Both the position numbers and the translations under genes were made by a program. A stretch of 24,104 nt of DNA, taken from positions 1 through 24,104 of the forward strand of contig WRMR01000014.1 of assembly GCA_009776995.1 (NCBI GenBank), written 5' to 3'. Positions 6,231 to 14,360 of this stretch are shown here, piece after piece; the first letter of the stretch is position 1; each line of letters starts with the position of its first letter. Under the pieces are notes generated by a model. It did no database searches and was not told the origin of the DNA. It saw only the letters and a program-made list of their open reading frames with translations. The stretch is from Planctomycetaceae bacterium. GTDB lineage: Bacteria > Planctomycetota > Planctomycetia > Pirellulales > Thermoguttaceae.

Positions 6231-8618
6231 CTATCGGATTTCGCTGCTTGCCTGAATTTGCCTTTGCCGGGCGAGGCCGACGAAGGGGCTGTCCGGGGTG
6301 TAAGCACTGATGGCGTCGAATGAAGTGGCGGCGATGTCCCACTGTTTGTTCAGCAGGGCAAGTTCCCCCTTGAGATAAAGCACACGGTCCAAAATCGCCT
6401 TGTCCGGCTTCATCGCAATCAGTTCGTCAATGATCGTTTCGCAAGCGACATATTTGTAGTTCGTGAAATAATCATCAATGGCTAATTGGAGTGCGGCGTG
6501 CGACCAGTATTTGCTCGTAATTTCCTTTTCATAGATTTCATTGAAGCACCACAAGGCTTGTCGCCGCTGGCCGGGAACATACAAGAGTGAACTCCCCCAT
6601 CGATACAGCAAACCAGCACGGAATTTGTCCTGCTTTCCCGCCGTTGTGGCATAGGCTTCGCTGTAATACTGGGCCGCCTTCTTATGTTCCTCTTCTCTTG
6701 CAGCTTGAAGGCCGAGGCGGAAGGCGGCCTGCTCAAATGTTTGCGTGTCACGATAAGGACTGTCTGGCGGGATTGCATTGTAAGCAATGGTAAACATAAG
6801 GACAGCCTCGCTGATTCTGTCTTGCTGAAACAACAGTTCCCCCCGCAATACGGCGGCACGTGCGGAATTGTAACCTTCCACGCTCCAGTTGTTCAGCAGT
6901 TGGTGCAGTTCGTTGATCACTTCGTCGATCTCACTCTTGCTTCCTTCGGCGTTTTTCGCACGGGCTTCGAGCTTCTTGAGCAAGTCGTCCTGCTCTTCGG
7001 GCGAAAACGGCCTATTTGCTAAACTGTTGTTCCCGCCGGGCATTTGCACGACGCTGTTCTGCGAAGGAGTGATAGTGTACAAACTGCCGTTTGTTGCCGT
7101 GCCGGAAGTTGTCGCCGCAGGGTAGGTTCCCAGGCCGCTGTTCGTGATCACGGGCGTTGTGGTGGTCATTGCCGATGATTGCGGAATCGCGTTCAACTGG
7201 CTCAGCGTCCGTTCGCGAATCGACGAATAGCGGCCGTACATTTCGTTGGACACCTGCGACATGGCGTCGTAAATCTGCCTGGCAAAAGGCATGTTTCCTG
7301 ACTTGGCGTAACAAATCGCCAGCAACGACACCGCCCGAAGAAAATGCTCTTCGGTCAACCCGCATTTCAGCGAGTCGGCGACTTCTGCGGTAAAGGGGCG
7401 TTTGTCAAAGGAAACTGTACCATTGTAATTCTGCCTGGTTCCCAGAAGCGGGTGGAGCAAATCAACTGCGCTCTGAATTTGTCCCCTTTCGGCGTAATAG
7501 TGCGCCCGAAGCAACTTGACGCCGTCTGAATAAATACTGCTTGCGTATTTCGCCTCAAGCCAAGTGATGAGTTCGTCAGCCTTGTCAAAATTCCCGGTTT
7601 TGATGCGACACAGGACAAAATAAATATAATCCGCCACAGGAACAGCGTTTTCGTCTTGCTGTTCGACGATTCCCAGCAACTTCTCGGTGGCTTCCTCATA
7701 CCTTTCCATTTGATAGTAACACATCGCCTGCAATCGCTGGACGTCGAGCCAGGTTTCGGATCGGTCGTTCTGGAAAGTCGTACTGAATGTACTTAATTCG
7801 TTCAGGGTTTGCGTGTAATTTCCGGCGCGATAGAAGATGTGGGCCAGTTCATAAAGGCTCTTGGGGCCGCGTTCCGTGTCTTTGGCTGAGATGAACTCGC
7901 CAAAGATGACGCGGGCCTGGTCTTCCTGGCCGAGTTGCCCCAAAGCCCAGGCAAGGTAAAACCGGCAGTTTTTCCACATTTTCAGGTTGTCCTCGGTATC
8001 TTTCGGAATTTTGACCTGTGCCAGTTCCGTGTATTTGCGGGTTTCCACCGCACTTCGCAGGTACAAAACCGCGATCTGTGTCTGGTAATACAGCACCAGC
8101 GGGACACTTGACGAATCGGGAAATTCCGCAAGAAAGAGGTCGAATTGCTTTTGAGCGGCTGTGGCGTAGGTCTTGGCCTGAAGCGGATCCGATGTCCGGC
8201 ACTGTGCCGCGCCCTGAAAGAGTGCCTTGCCGGTCAGGAACAATGCCGGTTCGTAGAATTCGCTTGCCGGTTTACCTTGGTCATCTTTTTGGCTGAGGAT
8301 CAGATTGAGGTAGTGTTCCACTTTGACATTATCCGAATTGAATAGCGAAGCGTCGGCAATCCTGTACCAGACTTCATCCTTTTTCGGGTAGCTTGGGTCG
8401 GCGGCCAGTAGCTTTTCCCATTCGGTAATGGCCGCAGTGTAGTTTTTCGCATCGTAGTAATCCTTGCCGAGCTTCAACGTTTGCTCGGACGACGTCGACG
8501 ACGTCAATTGGGCAAACGCCGCACCTGTTCCGACACACAACAGCAGCGCAATCATCACGCCGATGATGTATGTTGCCCGCAGAGACGCCAGGGCCGCAGA
8601 GTGGTTTTGAATTGTCAT
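6231..8618 (-). CDS. Exported tetratricopeptide-repeat protein
   Basis: The product is 795 residues with an N-terminal signal peptide: one Arg at residue 14, a hydrophobic stretch YIIGVMIALLLCVGTGAA, and AFA-Q at about 36. TPR-type helix pairs are plain at about 46-92 (DYYDAKNYTAAITEWEKLLAADPSYP), around 250-283 (FYRAGNYTQTLNELSTF) and again in the last 250 residues. A Thr/Ser/Asn/Pro-rich linker of about 60 residues (near 475-540) splits the protein into two repeat blocks, followed by a short charged, coiled-coil-like stretch. The layout resembles periplasmic TPR scaffolds of the YbgF or outer-membrane-assembly type, but no specific family is recognised and no lipobox is present. The start at 8618 has no evident Shine-Dalgarno; it is chosen because it provides the positively charged n-region. 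Confidence 0.83.
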   Translation of the reverse strand: MTIQNHSAALASLRATYIIGVMIALLLCVGTGAAFAQLTSSTSSEQTLKLGKDYYDAKNYTAAITEWEKLLAADPSYPKKDEVWYRIADASLFNSDNVKVEHYLNLILSQKDDQGKPASEFYEPALFLTGKALFQGAAQCRTSDPLQAKTYATAAQKQFDLFLAEFPDSSSVPLVLYYQTQIAVLYLRSAVETRKYTELAQVKIPKDTEDNLKMWKNCRFYLAWALGQLGQEDQARVIFGEFISAKDTERGPKSLYELAHIFYRAGNYTQTLNELSTFSTTFQNDRSETWLDVQRLQAMCYYQMERYEEATEKLLGIVEQQDENAVPVADYIYFVLCRIKTGNFDKADELITWLEAKYASSIYSDGVKLLRAHYYAERGQIQSAVDLLHPLLGTRQNYNGTVSFDKRPFTAEVADSLKCGLTEEHFLRAVSLLAICYAKSGNMPFARQIYDAMSQVSNEMYGRYSSIRERTLSQLNAIPQSSAMTTTTPVITNSGLGTYPAATTSGTATNGSLYTITPSQNSVVQMPGGNNSLANRPFSPEEQDDLLKKLEARAKNAEGSKSEIDEVINELHQLLNNWSVEGYNSARAAVLRGELLFQQDRISEAVLMFTIAYNAIPPDSPYRDTQTFEQAAFRLGLQAAREEEHKKAAQYYSEAYATTAGKQDKFRAGLLYRWGSSLLYVPGQRRQALWCFNEIYEKEITSKYWSHAALQLAIDDYFTNYKYVACETIIDELIAMKPDKAILDRVLYLKGELALLNKQWDIAATSFDAISAYTPDSPFVGLARQRQIQASSEIR

Positions 8619-8622
8619 GCTA

Positions 8623-8656
8623 TATCTTTGTGCCTCCGCGCCTCTGTGTGAAACAC
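8623..8656. repeat. Degenerate intergenic repeat patch
   Basis: Contains CTTTGTGCCTCCGCGCCTCTG then TGTGAAACAC; on the other strand this reads as CACAGAGG and CGCGGAGG and CACAAAG, the shared vocabulary of the family. It sits immediately upstream of the exported TPR gene and probably within its leader. Confidence 0.5.
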
Positions 8657-8782
8657 TTCTCCGCCGCCACTTGGAAAAATCATGTTAAAGTATACCAAAT
8701 ATATCGAAAAAAAAGAATAGTAGACTTCACCATTTTTTGAAGAATGTCGCTTCATTTTCCAATTCCGGTGGTCATTTTTTTT

Positions 8783-8836
8783 GACACGAACCACGCAAAA
8801 TCCGCAAAAATGAAATGATTTTTGTACATTCCGTGA
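8783..8836. repeat. Degenerate intergenic repeat patch
   Basis: Holds GACACGAACCACGCAAAATC and CGCAAAAATG followed by a TTTTTGTACATTCCGTG half, so the two ends are loosely complementary. The similarity to the other copies is in short words rather than in one alignable block. Confidence 0.4.
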
Positions 8837-8926
8837 TAAAAAAATATGACGGTCTGAGTGGATTTTTGGGACATCCTGGTTTCACCTTACTTATTTGTTC
8901 ACAAAGCGGCACAAAGCCACAGAGCT

Positions 8927-9012
8927 GATTTCACGCAGATGCCGCAAAGAACACGGAGAATAGAAGATGATTTGAAAGACCTCCGCGTCCCCGGAGAACT
9001 CTGCGTGAAATC
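8927..9012. repeat. 86-bp hairpin repeat with perfect 13-bp arms
   Basis: GATTTCACGCAGA (8927-8939) is perfectly complementary to TCTGCGTGAAATC (9000-9012). Inside, CGGAG (8954-8958) can pair with CTCCG (8981-8985). A 7-bp direct repeat CAGAGCT abuts the left arm (8920-8926) and recurs 5 nt after the right arm (9018-9024). The structure lies about 100 nt upstream of the beta-propeller gene. It may be a small non-autonomous mobile element or a transcribed structural element. Confidence 0.7.
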
Positions 9013-9116
9013 GTTTTCAGAGCTTTTTTCCCCATGTTCCTTCGTGACATTGTATGTTATTATCAGTTCATTTCCAAGCATCTGTTGTCAGTGAAGGAAA
9101 AGGTTGTTAGGATCAA

Positions 9117-10568
9117 ATGAAAATGAGTTCCTCCATTTGTGGTAAAAAAATGAATCATGGTCTGCTTTTGACATTGAAGATTTTCACCGTCATCACCGCT
9201 TGCGCGGGCGTGTGGGACTATTTACAGTTTGTTTCCCCGCGTGTCATTGAGTACGCATCGGAGCAACGCGACAACTCCGAGCATCGTGTCATCAAGCAAA
9301 TGGAAACGCAAATCGGCGAACATTTTCAGCGTTTTCGCCCGGACGAGCCGGGTGACTTTGACGCATCCTGGCCATGTTTTCGCGGAGCTCGACGCGACAA
9401 TCTTCCCGATGACAACGTTTCGCTTGTGAAACAATGGGATGAAAACGGTCCGACGGTTCTTTGGCGGCAAACGCTTGGCGAAGGTTATGCCGGGGCAATC
9501 ATTGCGAACGGTCGGGTGTATGTGCTGGATTATCTCGAAGAGGAAAACGCCGACGCATTGCGATGTTTTACCCTCTTTACCGGTGAGGAAATCTGGCGTC
9601 GCAGTTATCACAACCCGATTCGGCGCAACCACGGCAAGTCGCGCACCGTTCCGGCATGTGGCGACAGAGTGGTTGTCACCCTCGGACCGGCGGCGCATGC
9701 CATGGCGGTGGATGCCGTGAGCGGCGATTTGCTCTGGTCGCGCGACCTCGTGCGGGAATACGGTTGCGAAGTGCCGCAATGGTACGCCGGGCAGTGTCCG
9801 TTGATCGACGATGGCAAGGTGGTTCTCGGCATCGGCGGCGGCACAGTGTTGATGACCGCACTGGATTTGAAAAGCGGCGCAACGGTTTGGGAACTTCCCA
9901 ACCCGGACGGCGTCAAAATGTCGCACGCTTCCGTTTTGCCGACCGTGTTGGCGGGACGCGAACAGTATGTTTACGCGGGGATCGGCGGAATCGTTGCCTG
10001 CGACCACAACGGACAATTGTTATGGCAGTGTCGGACGTGGAAACCTGCGGTTTGGGCACCAACCCCTGTAAAAAACGGCGAGAACCGGCTTTTCCTGACG
10101 GCGGGCTATGGTGCCGGTTCCGCGTTGCTGTCCGTTACCAATCGAAGTGGCGTGTTTGAGGCCGTGATTGAAAACCAATGGAAACCAAACAAAGGCCCTG
10201 CTTCGGAACAGCAAACGCCACTCGTGATTGACAACACGCTGTTTGTGATTCAACCCAAAGACGCGGGTGCCTTGCGCTGTGAGATGCTGGCGGCGGATGT
10301 CCCATCGCTGCCGGAGTTCAAAGCAACCACCGGCAAAGAGGTACGCTTTGGTCTCGGCCCTTACATTTACGCGGATCACGCTTTCTGGATCGTTGACGAC
10401 GACGGTGGACTGCATGTTTACGGTTATGAGAACGATCAATTTCACTATATCGCCCATCATCAAGTGCTACCCGGCGTCGATTCCTGGGGACCGATCGCTT
10501 ATGCCGGCGGCATCATGATTTTGCGGGATTCGACGTCGATGGTGTGTTTGGATTTACGTGAGGAGTAA
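9117..10568 (+). CDS. Membrane-anchored PQQ-like beta-propeller protein
   Basis: The 483-residue product begins with a short basic segment and a hydrophobic stretch (about residues 14-32), a signal anchor or signal peptide. After a charged linker comes WPCFRGARRDNLP (about 85-97), close to the WPxFRGPxRDG motif that opens many planctomycete propeller proteins. PQQ-type blades follow, of the form GRVYVLDY...FTGEEIWRRSY, DRVVVTLG...VSGDLLWSRDL, KVVLGIGG...LKSGATVWELPN and YVYAGIGGIVACDHNGQLLWQC. This fold occurs in BamB-like scaffolds and quinoprotein dehydrogenases. No PQQ or metal ligand set can be confirmed, so enzyme activity is not claimed. AGGA just upstream supports the ATG at 9117, though ATGs at 9123 and 9150 are possible. 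It is followed by a second propeller-like gene on the same strand. Confidence 0.82.
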   Translation: MKMSSSICGKKMNHGLLLTLKIFTVITACAGVWDYLQFVSPRVIEYASEQRDNSEHRVIKQMETQIGEHFQRFRPDEPGDFDASWPCFRGARRDNLPDDNVSLVKQWDENGPTVLWRQTLGEGYAGAIIANGRVYVLDYLEEENADALRCFTLFTGEEIWRRSYHNPIRRNHGKSRTVPACGDRVVVTLGPAAHAMAVDAVSGDLLWSRDLVREYGCEVPQWYAGQCPLIDDGKVVLGIGGGTVLMTALDLKSGATVWELPNPDGVKMSHASVLPTVLAGREQYVYAGIGGIVACDHNGQLLWQCRTWKPAVWAPTPVKNGENRLFLTAGYGAGSALLSVTNRSGVFEAVIENQWKPNKGPASEQQTPLVIDNTLFVIQPKDAGALRCEMLAADVPSLPEFKATTGKEVRFGLGPYIYADHAFWIVDDDGGLHVYGYENDQFHYIAHHQVLPGVDSWGPIAYAGGIMILRDSTSMVCLDLREE

Positions 10569-10574
10569 TGATTT

Positions 10575-10663
10575 GCCACGAAGGCGCGAAGAATAATGCA
10601 GAATGATCTTGTGATCATCCGTTGATGTGAAAAATATTCAGTATTCTGCATTCCCTTCGTGGC
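10575..10663. repeat. 89-bp hairpin repeat between the two propeller genes
   Basis: Two perfect 10-bp arm pairs are nested: GCCACGAAGG (10575-10584) with CCTTCGTGGC (10654-10663), and AATGCAGAAT (10595-10604) with ATTCTGCATT (10643-10652). The hairpin begins 6 nt after the stop of the first propeller gene and ends 25 nt before the GTG of the second. It could act as a terminator or attenuator, an RNA-stability element, or be a mobile repeat. There is no T-tract immediately after the stem. Confidence 0.72.
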
Positions 10664-10688
10664 GAGAAACAGAATTGGAGACTTGGCC

Positions 10689-11330
10689 GTGAGATTTTTT
10701 CGCAGGGATTTTTTGTTGTTTATCCCCGGCATTTTGTCGCTGGGGTTATTCGGTTGGATCGTCCGTCGCACGATGAAAACACCGGTAACGTCAACGGACG
10801 ACGCACTTGCCGATGAGTTTGCACTGCCGGAAAACGCGGCACAAATCCCGGTTTATCGGCTTGATGGTCTCGTGTTCCGCGTTGACCGGCCGCGCAAAAC
10901 GGTTTGCGCATATCACGCGGAAACAGGGGAATTGGTTTGGGAATCGCATGGCGAAAATCGGTTCATCGTACCCGGTGCGGCGTTTCCGATCGACCTTGCG
11001 CCGACAGGCGAGCTTTGGGTGGCTAATATCGGACAAAAGCGATTGGAGCAACTTGACCCGAAAACCGGCAGGTTCATCGCGTTTTGGGAGCCGAAACGAG
11101 CCTTCGGCGGCTGTTGCAATCCCGTCCGGTTTGCCGCACTGCCAGGCGGTCGATTCGTGACAATGGAAAAAGGCGATCTCCGGGCATGCATTTACCAGCC
11201 GTCCGGCGAATTGGAGACTGTCCTCACGGACGCCCTTTCGGATTCCGAGTTCAACTACTTTTTATGCCGCGACGGGGAAACGGTCAACCTGTACGACAGT
11301 GGCACAAAAAAGCATTGGGAGGTGAAGTGA
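10689..11330 (+). CDS. NHL-like beta-propeller protein with twin-arginine-like signal anchor
   Basis: The product is 213 residues if translation starts at the GTG at 10689, which follows GGAG (10677-10680) at 8 nt; a GTG at 10659 would start inside the hairpin repeat. The N-terminus reads VRFFRRDFLLFIPGILSLG, with RRDFL resembling the twin-arginine motif RRxFL ahead of a hydrophobic segment. Beyond it are NHL/PQQ-like strands: VCAYHAETGELVWES, LAPTGELWVANIGQKRLEQL, DPKTGRFIAFWEP, then GGCCNPVRFAALPGGRFVT and ACIYQPSGELETVL. The GCCNP motif with a following LPxGxxVTxEKG pattern recurs, to my recollection, in planctomycete NHL-repeat proteins. With so few strands it cannot close a full propeller alone. 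It is probably co-expressed with the preceding propeller gene, although a hairpin separates them. Confidence 0.72.
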   Translation: MRFFRRDFLLFIPGILSLGLFGWIVRRTMKTPVTSTDDALADEFALPENAAQIPVYRLDGLVFRVDRPRKTVCAYHAETGELVWESHGENRFIVPGAAFPIDLAPTGELWVANIGQKRLEQLDPKTGRFIAFWEPKRAFGGCCNPVRFAALPGGRFVTMEKGDLRACIYQPSGELETVLTDALSDSEFNYFLCRDGETVNLYDSGTKKHWEVK

Positions 11331-11361
11331 GAGCGTTCAACTCCCTGGAATGTGTCTTTAC

Positions 11362-11502
11362 TCAAACAGCAACCGGGAACGAAGCGTCGCGACTGGTTTT
11401 GGGGTGGAAATCATCCTCTCCGGTCACTCCGTTCGGCCACTTCGTGACCTCTCTGCGTTCCCGGCTACTGTTTCTTGCGGTTCCCGGATACTGTTTCTTG
11501 CG
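11362..11502. repeat. Inverted and tandem repeats in a convergent gap
   Basis: Two adjacent 23-bp copies (11457-11479 and 11480-11502), each starting GTTCCCGG and ending CTGTTTCTTGCG, differ at a single base. An inverted partial copy lies at 11362-11380 (AAACAGCAACCGGGAACG), matching the first copy at about 16 of 18 positions, so a stem with a loop of about 75 nt can form. Between them, GGTCAC and GTGACC flank a smaller dyad, and CTTCGTGACCTCTCTGCG has the vocabulary of the other intergenic repeats. The region separates the ends of two convergent genes and may help terminate both. Confidence 0.65.
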
Positions 11503-11563
11503 AAAAATCCCGGTTTAAGACACATTCCTGGGCTTGGTACGACCAACTTCACTCTGTACTCGT

Positions 11564-12826
11564 TCACATACTGCCAACGAGTTCCATTTGATCCACATTG
11601 AGGAAATGCCGCCGTTCGTTTTTTGCGATGACCGTGACGCCGTTTTCCGTTACATAAAAACCACGGGTGCGATCAAGGTCGGGATCAAAGCCGATCTCCA
11701 TGCCGGACGGAATCGACACGCCCTTGTCGATAATTGCGCGATGGATTCGGACGTTGCGTCCGATATTGACCCGGGAGAAAATAATCGAGTCTTCCACTGA
11801 TGCATAACTGTTGATACGCACGCGGTTTCCAATGATCGAGCGTTTGACCTCGCCTCCGGAAAGAATTGTGCCGGGGCAGACGATGCTGTCGATGGCATGA
11901 CCGGTCCGGCCTCCTTCGTCGAAAACGAACTTGGCTGGCGGGAGATTGGGGTGATAGGTATAAATCGGCCACTCCTCATCGTATAGATTGAGTAGCGGAT
12001 CGACGCCGACCAAGTCCATGTTGGCGTCATAATAGGCGTCCAGTGTTCCGACGTCCCGCCAGTAGGCATCTGTTTTACGATTTTCGTCCATAAATGGGAA
12101 GGCAAAGACCCGGTTTCTATCAATGATGGATGGGATAATATCGCAACCGAAATCATGACGACTTCCCGGACGGGTCGCGTCGCGACACAATTCCTCGAAA
12201 AGAAATCGCGATCGAAAAACGTAAATCCCCATGGAAGCCATACATAAATCGTCATTGCCGGGAATGGTACGCGGGTTTTTCGGCTTTTCCTCGAAACCAA
12301 TGACACGCTGATTGCTGTCGATTTCCATGACGCCGAACTGCCCTCTGGCACGATCAATGGCCACCGGCAACACGCCGATAGTCAAATCCGCATCATTCTC
12401 GAGGTGTGAGTCAATCATCCGGCGATAGTTCATTTTGTAAATGTGGTCACCGGCCAAAATGACGACATGGTCGGGCTGTTCTTTTTCAATCGAATAAATA
12501 TTCTGGTAAACGGCGTCGGCTGTTCCCTGATACCAGTTTTCATCGATTCGTTGCTGAGGTGGCACAACATCGGCAAATTCGCCCATTTCCCGACAGAAAT
12601 AGCGGCTCCAACCCATATTGATATGGCGATCGAGACTGATGGCCTTGTACTGCGTCAGTAACAGCATCTTGCGGATGTTGCTGTTAAGGCAATTCGACAG
12701 CGTAAAATCGATAATCCGGTAGCTTCCCCCAAAGGGAACGGCTGGCTTGGCGCGATCCCGTGTCAACGGTTCCAGACGCGCGCCCTTCCCGCCTGCCAAA
12801 ACAACAGCTAAAATACATTCTCGCAT
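11564..12826 (-). CDS. glgC: Glucose-1-phosphate adenylyltransferase
   Basis: GlgC makes ADP-glucose from ATP and glucose-1-phosphate, the committed step of bacterial glycogen synthesis in the cytoplasm. The 420-residue length is normal. The nucleotide-binding start VVLAGGKGARLEPLTRDRAKPAVPFGG (residues about 8-33) is followed by YRIIDFTLSNCLNS, WYQGTADAVYQN, LAGDHIYKMNY, IGFEEKP and, near the C-terminus, a left-handed beta-helix of hexapeptide character (IVCPGTILSGGEVKRSIIGNR..., VNIGRNVRIHRAIID). The gene stands alone, without other glycogen genes in the window, and is divergent from aroA. The ATG at 12826 has AGGA 11 nt upstream and a promoter-like sequence at 12842-12870. Confidence 0.96.
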   Translation of the reverse strand: MRECILAVVLAGGKGARLEPLTRDRAKPAVPFGGSYRIIDFTLSNCLNSNIRKMLLLTQYKAISLDRHINMGWSRYFCREMGEFADVVPPQQRIDENWYQGTADAVYQNIYSIEKEQPDHVVILAGDHIYKMNYRRMIDSHLENDADLTIGVLPVAIDRARGQFGVMEIDSNQRVIGFEEKPKNPRTIPGNDDLCMASMGIYVFRSRFLFEELCRDATRPGSRHDFGCDIIPSIIDRNRVFAFPFMDENRKTDAYWRDVGTLDAYYDANMDLVGVDPLLNLYDEEWPIYTYHPNLPPAKFVFDEGGRTGHAIDSIVCPGTILSGGEVKRSIIGNRVRINSYASVEDSIIFSRVNIGRNVRIHRAIIDKGVSIPSGMEIGFDPDLDRTRGFYVTENGVTVIAKNERRHFLNVDQMELVGSM

Positions 12827-12841
12827 CTTGTGGCAAATCCT

Positions 12842-12870
12842 TTGATAACAACGTCAGCGGTTTTGGTCAA
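12842..12870 (-). promoter_or_regulatory. Putative sigma-70-type promoter of glgC
   Basis: On the minus strand, TTGACC (12865-12870) and TATCAA (12842-12847) are spaced by exactly 17 nt. The match is 5/6 to the -35 and 4/6 to the -10 consensus. The -10 ends 16 nt before the glgC ATG, giving a very short leader. Confidence 0.4.
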
Positions 12871-12931
12871 TACAATCTTCAGTTATGATTTACCTTAGTA
12901 TTGTAGCATAACGAGCAGGATTTTGATAAAA

Positions 12932-14242
12932 ATGGTAAAGAAAATCCGAATTTCCGGTCCTGTTCAATGTCACGTCAAGCCGCCCGGCTCGAAAAGCATC
13001 ACGAATCGCGCATTGGTTTGTGCGGCTCTTTCCGATTACAACACCTGTTTGACCGGCGCACTCGACTCGGAAGACACGCAGGTTATGCTTGACGCGTTGC
13101 GCACACTCGGACTGTACATCGAGCATAACCCGGAAGAAGCAACGATTTACGTCAAAGGTTGTGGTGGGGATTTCCCCAACAAAAATGCGGAAATCCATGT
13201 TGCCAACAGCGGGACAACGGCCAGGTTCCTGACCGCCGCACTTGCCGTGACTGAAGGTTGCAATTACAGAATTTATGGCAAGCCGCGTATGCACGAGCGG
13301 CCAATCGGCGACCTGATTTCGGCACTTTGGCAGCTTGGGGCGGATGTTCGCTCGGAAATGGGAAACGATTGCCCGCCTGTCCTGATTGGAAAAAACGGGA
13401 AATTTGGCGGGAATGCACAAGTTTCTGGTGAAATTTCGAGTCAGTTTCTCAGTGCACTGCTTCTGGCGGCACCGGTTAGTCCGTCCGACATCATTTTGTC
13501 AGTGCAGGGTGAATTGGTTTCCAAACCGTATATTCAAATGACGCTCGAAGTCATGCGGGCTTTTGGCGCGACGGTTGACGCGGCAGATGATTTTTCGCGG
13601 TTTCGCATTGCCGCAAACTCCCAATATGCCCGGAAGCAAGGCGGAACGTTTTGCTATGCCGTTGAGCCGGATGCATCAGCGGCAAGTTATTTTTTTGCCG
13701 CCGCAGCGGTGACTGGCGGAACCGTCACCGTCGAAGGACTGTCACAGAACAGCTTGCAGGGTGACATCAACTTTTGCTGTTGCCTTGAACAAATGGGCTG
13801 TCGCGTGCAATTCGACGCGAATTCAACAACAGTGACCACACCAACAAACGCATTGCAAGGGATCACTGTCGATATGAATGCGATCAGTGATACAGTGATG
13901 ACGCTAGGCATTGTTGCGTTGTTTGCGAAGGGACCAACCCGCATCACGAATGTGGCACATATCCGGCACAAGGAAACCGATCGCATTTCCGCACTCGCCT
14001 GCGAATTGCGGAAATTCGGAGCCACGGTGACAGAATTTGACGACGGGCTTGAGATTATCCCGCCAATAACATTTCCCGATAACGAAATTGAGATCAATAC
14101 TTATGACGACCACCGTATGGCGATGAGTTTCGCCATTGCGGGGTTAAAAGTGCCCGACGTTGTGATTCGCGATCCCGGTTGCGTTGCGAAAACCTACCCG
14201 GGCTTCTTCGACGATCTGGAAAAATATGCCAAACGTCATTGA
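12932..14242 (+). CDS. aroA: 3-phosphoshikimate 1-carboxyvinyltransferase (EPSP synthase)
   Basis: AroA transfers the enolpyruvyl group of PEP to shikimate-3-phosphate, the sixth step of the shikimate pathway to chorismate and aromatic amino acids. The 436-residue length is typical. Recognisable sites are KPPGSKSITNRAL (16-28; K21, S22 and R26 correspond to the substrate-binding Lys, Ser and Arg), VANSGTTARFLTAAL in the PEP site, KPRMHERPIGDL, SGEISSQFLSALLLA, HIRHKETDRISAL, TYDDHRMAMSFAIAGL and CVAKTYPGFFDDL. The PEP-site Gly linked to glyphosate sensitivity in E. coli is kept (NSGTT). The ATG at 12932 is preferred; a TTG at 12923 is in frame but too close to AGGA (12917-12920). The gene is divergent from glgC, and the next gene is convergent. 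Confidence 0.96.
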   Translation: MVKKIRISGPVQCHVKPPGSKSITNRALVCAALSDYNTCLTGALDSEDTQVMLDALRTLGLYIEHNPEEATIYVKGCGGDFPNKNAEIHVANSGTTARFLTAALAVTEGCNYRIYGKPRMHERPIGDLISALWQLGADVRSEMGNDCPPVLIGKNGKFGGNAQVSGEISSQFLSALLLAAPVSPSDIILSVQGELVSKPYIQMTLEVMRAFGATVDAADDFSRFRIAANSQYARKQGGTFCYAVEPDASAASYFFAAAAVTGGTVTVEGLSQNSLQGDINFCCCLEQMGCRVQFDANSTTVTTPTNALQGITVDMNAISDTVMTLGIVALFAKGPTRITNVAHIRHKETDRISALACELRKFGATVTEFDDGLEIIPPITFPDNEIEINTYDDHRMAMSFAIAGLKVPDVVIRDPGCVAKTYPGFFDDLEKYAKRH

Positions 14243-14252
14243 CAATGAATTT

Positions 14253-14334
14253 TAGCCACAGACTGTCACGGATTATCACGGCAGGTTTTTTTCGGAAATT
14301 CCGTCCGTGTTTCGTCCACGCAAATCTGCGGCTA
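14253..14334. repeat. 82-bp hairpin repeat after aroA
   Basis: TAGCCACAGA (14253-14262) pairs with TCTGCGGCTA (14325-14334) at 9 of 10 positions, and CACGG/CCGTG words pair inside. It fills most of the 118-nt gap between the convergent aroA and porin genes. Seven T residues near the loop (from 14286) are not placed as in a normal terminator. It may nevertheless end transcription from either side. Confidence 0.6.
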
Positions 14335-14360
14335 CTCACAGTTTTCAAACTGGCAAGTCA

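Larger units (their letters stand above)
8619..9116. other. Intergenic region, 498 bp, repeats only
   Basis: This gap between the divergent TPR and beta-propeller genes holds three members of the degenerate repeat family (8623-8656, 8783-8836, 8927-9012) and no convincing gene. Short open frames within it translate the repeats. Confidence 0.6.

Noticed and set aside
11457..11502. Tandem 23-bp repeats as a possible CRISPR array
   Set aside because: The two copies are directly adjacent with no spacer, there are only two, and no cas gene is present.
14243..14360. Standard rho-independent terminator for aroA
   Set aside because: The seven-T run at 14286 lies inside the loop of the 82-bp hairpin rather than after a compact GC stem, so it is reported as a repeat instead.
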